Assembly: GCA_963934855.1 (NCBI GenBank)
Contig: CAWWAC010000004.1
Coordinates: 25,108-89,107, forward strand
From: MAG-120531 sp963934855
Lineage (GTDB): Bacteria; Bacteroidota; Bacteroidia; Flavobacteriales; Flavobacteriaceae
Direction: 5' to 3'
DNA: 64,000 nucleotides
Below the pieces are notes generated by a model. That model did not search any database. It saw nothing but the letters and a program-made list of their open reading frames with translations, and was not told where the DNA came from. Both the position numbers and the translations under genes were made by a program. Position 1 is the stretch's first letter. Every line of letters begins with the position of its first letter. Of the stretch, positions 61,182 to 64,000 are shown piece after piece.

Positions 61182-63806
61182 TTGCTTTTGAAACCTACAG
61201 AACCTGCAAAGAAAGTAAGCCCATTGATGAAACAATACAATGGCATTAAAACTAAATATCCAGACGCACTCTTGCTTTTTAGGGTAGGAGATTTTTATGA
61301 AACCTTTGGTGCAGACGCCGTAAAGGCTGCTGGAATTCTTGGAATTGTTTTGACCCACAGAAACAATGGAGGAGACAGAACAGAGCTGGCTGGTTTTCCC
61401 CACCACTCCTTAAACACTTACCTACCCAAACTAGTGAAGGCTGGCGAAAGAGTGGCCATTTGTGACCAATTAGAAGACCCTAAACTAACCAAAACTATTG
61501 TTAAGAGAGGGGTCACTGAACTCATTACCCCCGGAGTAGCCTTTAATGACGACATTCTAAATGCCAAATCCAATAACTTCTTAGCTGCCCTCCACAAAAC
61601 CCCAAAAGGCTTTGGGGTGGCATTTTTAGACGTAAGTACCGGTGAATTCCTTTGTGCACAAGGTTCAGAAGAATACATAGACAAACTTTTACAAAACTTC
61701 TCTCCCTCTGAGGTATTAATTTCCAAACCTGAGCGTAAAAACATACAAGCAAGTTTTGGCCCTTCTTGGCACTACTTTTATATGGAAGATTGGGTGTTTC
61801 AAGAGGACTATGCCTTAGAAACCCTCACCCAGCATTTTAATACCAAAACCCTTGCTGGTTTTGGGGTAGGACACCTACAACTAGGAATTGTAGCAGCCGG
61901 AGTGGCCCTGCACTATTTAAATGAAACCAGACACAACAAACTAAGTCATATAAACCGTCTAAACCGCATTGCAGAAGACGCCTATGTGTGGATGGACCGC
62001 TTTACCATAAAAAATTTAGAGCTCTTTCAATCTGCTGCTCCAGACGGTGTAAGTCTTTTAGAAGTAATAGATAAAACCACTACCCCTATGGGCGGGCGGC
62101 TTCTAAAACGCTGGTTGGCCTTGCCGCTTAAAGAACTAAGCGCTATTCAGGCTAGGCATGCTATTGTAGCCCAACTGCAAACTCAAAAAGAATTACACAC
62201 TCAATTTATAAGCGGTCTTAAAGGCATTGGAGATCTAGAAAGACTCATTTCTAAGGTAGCCACAGCTAAAATTAGTCCTAGAGAAATGGTGCAGCTTAAA
62301 AACACTTTACTGGCCCTAGCTCCCATTAAATCGCTGGCAGTCCATTCAAACCAAAAGGCCTTACAAGATTTGGGGGCAGCCATAGATCCTTTAGCAGATT
62401 TTGTAACGCAAATTAAAGCCACACTTGCAGAAGAAGCACCCGTTGTAATTGGAAAAGGAACCACTATTGCCCCTGGTTTTCACCAAGACTTAGATGAGCT
62501 AAGAGATTTAGCAGCTTCAGGTAAAAAATATCTAAACCAAATGTTGGAGCGCGAAACAGCGCGCACAGGAATTAGCAGTCTTAAAATAGATGCTAATAAT
62601 GTATTTGGATACTATATAGAAGTGAGAAACACCCATAAAGACAAGGTGCCAGCAGAATGGATCAGAAAACAAACTTTGGTCAATGCAGAACGCTATATTA
62701 CAGAAGAACTCAAAGAATACGAGGCTAAAATACTTGGCGCACAAGACAAAATGCTTTCCTTAGAACAAGAAATTTTTGAAGCCTTGGTTAGCAGTGCCCA
62801 ACAACATATTTTAACGGTTCAAAAAAATGCCCATGAAATAGCACAGCTAGACTGCTTATGTGGTTTTACTAGTTTGGCCAACCTAAACAATTACTGCCAA
62901 CCTCACTTAGATATGGGAACCATTCTAGATTTAAAAGCCGCTAGACACCCTGTCATTGAAAAGCAACTATCTGTAGAAGATGTTTATGTGGCCAACGACC
63001 TATTTTTAGACCGTGAAAAACAGCAAATAATCATGATTACTGGGCCCAATATGAGTGGTAAATCTGCCTTGCTTAGACAAACTGCTCTGGTGGTGCTCTT
63101 AGCCCAAATGGGTTCTTTTGTTCCAGCAGCCAGTGCCCATATTGGTATGGTAGACAAAATTTTTACCCGCGTAGGCGCCTCAGACAATATTTCTCAAGGG
63201 GCCTCTACTTTTATGGTAGAAATGAATGAAACGGCTAGTATTCTAAATAATCTCTCTGAGCGCAGCTTGGTGCTGCTCGATGAAATTGGCAGAGGTACCA
63301 GTACCTATGACGGTATTTCTATTGCTTGGGCCATCACCGAGTACCTTCACCATCACCCCACCAAAGCCAAAACACTATTTGCCACCCACTACCACGAGCT
63401 CAATGAAATGAGTGCCAGTTTTGAACGTATTAAAAATTACAATGTAGCAGTTAAAGAATTAAAAGACCGCGTTATTTTTATTAGAACCCTCACCCCAGGT
63501 GGGAGCGCTCACAGTTTTGGTATTCACGTAGCTAAAATGGCTGGAATGCCCAAGGAAGTGCTAACAAGAGCCAACAGCATTCTAAAAAAACTAGAAAAAA
63601 GCCACAGCAGTGAACAACTCACTGGAAAACTTAAAGAGATTCCTTCAGACATGCAGCTCAGCATATTTAAATTAGATGACCCGGTGTTAGAAAGTATTAG
63701 AGATGAGATTTTAGACCTAGACATTAACGCGCTCACCCCTGTTGCAGCCCTATTAAAGCTAGAAGAGATAAAAAAATTACTAGGCGGTAAAGATGCATCT
63801 CACTAA
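61182..63806 (+). CDS. mutS: DNA mismatch repair protein MutS
   Basis: Recognises mismatches and starts repair. The frame is open from a TAA at 61155-61157 and no ATG precedes the conserved AKKVSPLMKQYN. The start is therefore a TTG (61182, or 61188); the first ATG, at 61227, would cut off part of the conserved N-terminus. The product has 874 residues. The mismatch-wedge F38-Y39-E40 is in RVGDFYETFG, Walker A is GPNMSGKSALLRQ, and LDEIGRGTSTYDG follows. Divergent from the SpoU gene. Confidence 0.95.
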   Translation: MLLKPTEPAKKVSPLMKQYNGIKTKYPDALLLFRVGDFYETFGADAVKAAGILGIVLTHRNNGGDRTELAGFPHHSLNTYLPKLVKAGERVAICDQLEDPKLTKTIVKRGVTELITPGVAFNDDILNAKSNNFLAALHKTPKGFGVAFLDVSTGEFLCAQGSEEYIDKLLQNFSPSEVLISKPERKNIQASFGPSWHYFYMEDWVFQEDYALETLTQHFNTKTLAGFGVGHLQLGIVAAGVALHYLNETRHNKLSHINRLNRIAEDAYVWMDRFTIKNLELFQSAAPDGVSLLEVIDKTTTPMGGRLLKRWLALPLKELSAIQARHAIVAQLQTQKELHTQFISGLKGIGDLERLISKVATAKISPREMVQLKNTLLALAPIKSLAVHSNQKALQDLGAAIDPLADFVTQIKATLAEEAPVVIGKGTTIAPGFHQDLDELRDLAASGKKYLNQMLERETARTGISSLKIDANNVFGYYIEVRNTHKDKVPAEWIRKQTLVNAERYITEELKEYEAKILGAQDKMLSLEQEIFEALVSSAQQHILTVQKNAHEIAQLDCLCGFTSLANLNNYCQPHLDMGTILDLKAARHPVIEKQLSVEDVYVANDLFLDREKQQIIMITGPNMSGKSALLRQTALVVLLAQMGSFVPAASAHIGMVDKIFTRVGASDNISQGASTFMVEMNETASILNNLSERSLVLLDEIGRGTSTYDGISIAWAITEYLHHHPTKAKTLFATHYHELNEMSASFERIKNYNVAVKELKDRVIFIRTLTPGGSAHSFGIHVAKMAGMPKEVLTRANSILKKLEKSHSSEQLTGKLKEIPSDMQLSIFKLDDPVLESIRDEILDLDINALTPVAALLKLEEIKKLLGGKDASH

Positions 63807-63833
63807 GGCTCAGACCCTTTAAATGCAAGGGCT

Positions 63834-63862
63834 AAAACAACAGATGTTTTTTTAATTTTTTA
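63834..63862 (+). terminator. Probable terminator of mutS
   Basis: AAAACA (63834-63839), loop ACAGA, TGTTTT (63845-63850), then TTTAATTTTTTA. The stem is AT-rich and thus weak, but it is well placed 28 bp after the stop; a small CCCTT/AAGGG stem lies just upstream. Confidence 0.5.
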
Positions 63863-63873
63863 TGTTGATTTAC

Positions 63874-63903
63874 TTTGACTTTTAGATAAAAGTCTTAAAT
63901 TTG
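63874..63903 (+). promoter_or_regulatory. Promoter of the tRNA gene
   Basis: TTTG (63874-63877), 18-nt spacer, TAAATTTG (63896-63903), a full consensus match. A GACTTTT/AAAAGTC inverted repeat (63877-63894) fills the spacer. Confidence 0.65.
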
Positions 63904-63946
63904 CCATCGCATTAATTATAATGCACGTTCTTTACAATTACAATTT

Positions 63947-64000
63947 GCGAAAGTAGCTCAGGGGTAGAGCATCACCTTGCCAAGGTGGAGGTCGAGGGTT
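63947..64000 (+). tRNA. tRNA-Gly (GCC), truncated by the window edge
   Basis: Acceptor strand GCGAAAG, D-arm GCTC-AGGGGTA-GAGC, anticodon arm TCACC-TTGCCAA-GGTGG with anticodon GCC, variable AGGTC and the start of the T-arm (GAGGGTT). About 54 of the expected 73 or so nt are inside the window; the 3' end is missing. Confidence 0.92.

Noticed and set aside
1..64000. CRISPR arrays, insertion sequences, prophage, toxin-antitoxin or defence islands
   Set aside because: No direct-repeat arrays, transposase or integrase genes, or defence-gene families were seen; the region is dense with conserved housekeeping genes.

Overview
The window looks like chromosomal core sequence from a member of the Bacteroidota, most likely Flavobacteriaceae. 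The evidence is moderate-to-low GC, Bacteroidetes-type promoters (TTG/TTTG about 17-21 nt from TAnnTTTG), and lineage-typical families: GLPGLI protein, DUF6089, DUF5686 remnant, CarboxypepD_reg-like/outer-membrane barrel protein, bacterial GH3, and the bifunctional DAHP synthase/chorismate mutase. No phage, insertion sequence, CRISPR array or rRNA was seen. Nearly every gene is recognisable, so novelty here lies mainly in regulation and gene fusions.

Layout. 1-180: tail of an Mla-type ABC ATPase. 229-9612: mostly minus-strand housekeeping genes (manC, SprT-like, SDR, rlmN, queA, aroA, MazG-like, dtd, rsgA, GIN-domain protein), with a plus-strand pirin gene. 9698-13864: an aromatic amino acid operon read leftwards (pheA, aminotransferase, tyrA, DAHP synthase/chorismate mutase). 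It is preceded by a Phe/Tyr-rich leader peptide and mutually exclusive antiterminator and terminator hairpins, a textbook attenuator. 14018-26466: a methionine/SAM locus read leftwards. The operon metY-like, metX/aspartokinase/homoserine dehydrogenase fusion, metZ-like, metH, metF lies behind a SAM-I riboswitch with terminator. metK lies upstream behind what looks like a SAM-II riboswitch, so two unrelated SAM-sensing RNA classes serve one pathway.

26488-35996: an outer-membrane barrel protein with its GLPGLI partner, a deoxynucleoside kinase, a Gre-factor-like protein, membrane and soluble pyrophosphatases, a decayed DUF5686 gene and pdhB. 36074-41433 (plus): a perfect 28-bp palindrome before etfB-etfA, then a bifunctional-nuclease-family gene, nupC, thyA and folA. 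41447-49353 (minus): the envelope cluster CBS protein, nadK, DUF6089, uppS, bamA, two ompH/skp genes, murI. 49448-54428 (plus): pdxJ, hydrolase, tig, clpP, clpX. 54437-64000: GH3, DUF2797, YhhQ-type transporter, sppA, a folK-deoxynucleoside kinase fusion, a SpoU methyltransferase, mutS and the start of a tRNA-Gly(GCC).

Functionally, the two biosynthetic operons carry direct RNA-level feedback from their end products. The nucleotide genes (two deoxynucleoside kinases, NupC, ThyA, DHFR, HPPK) together suggest combined deoxynucleoside salvage and folate-dependent dTMP synthesis.
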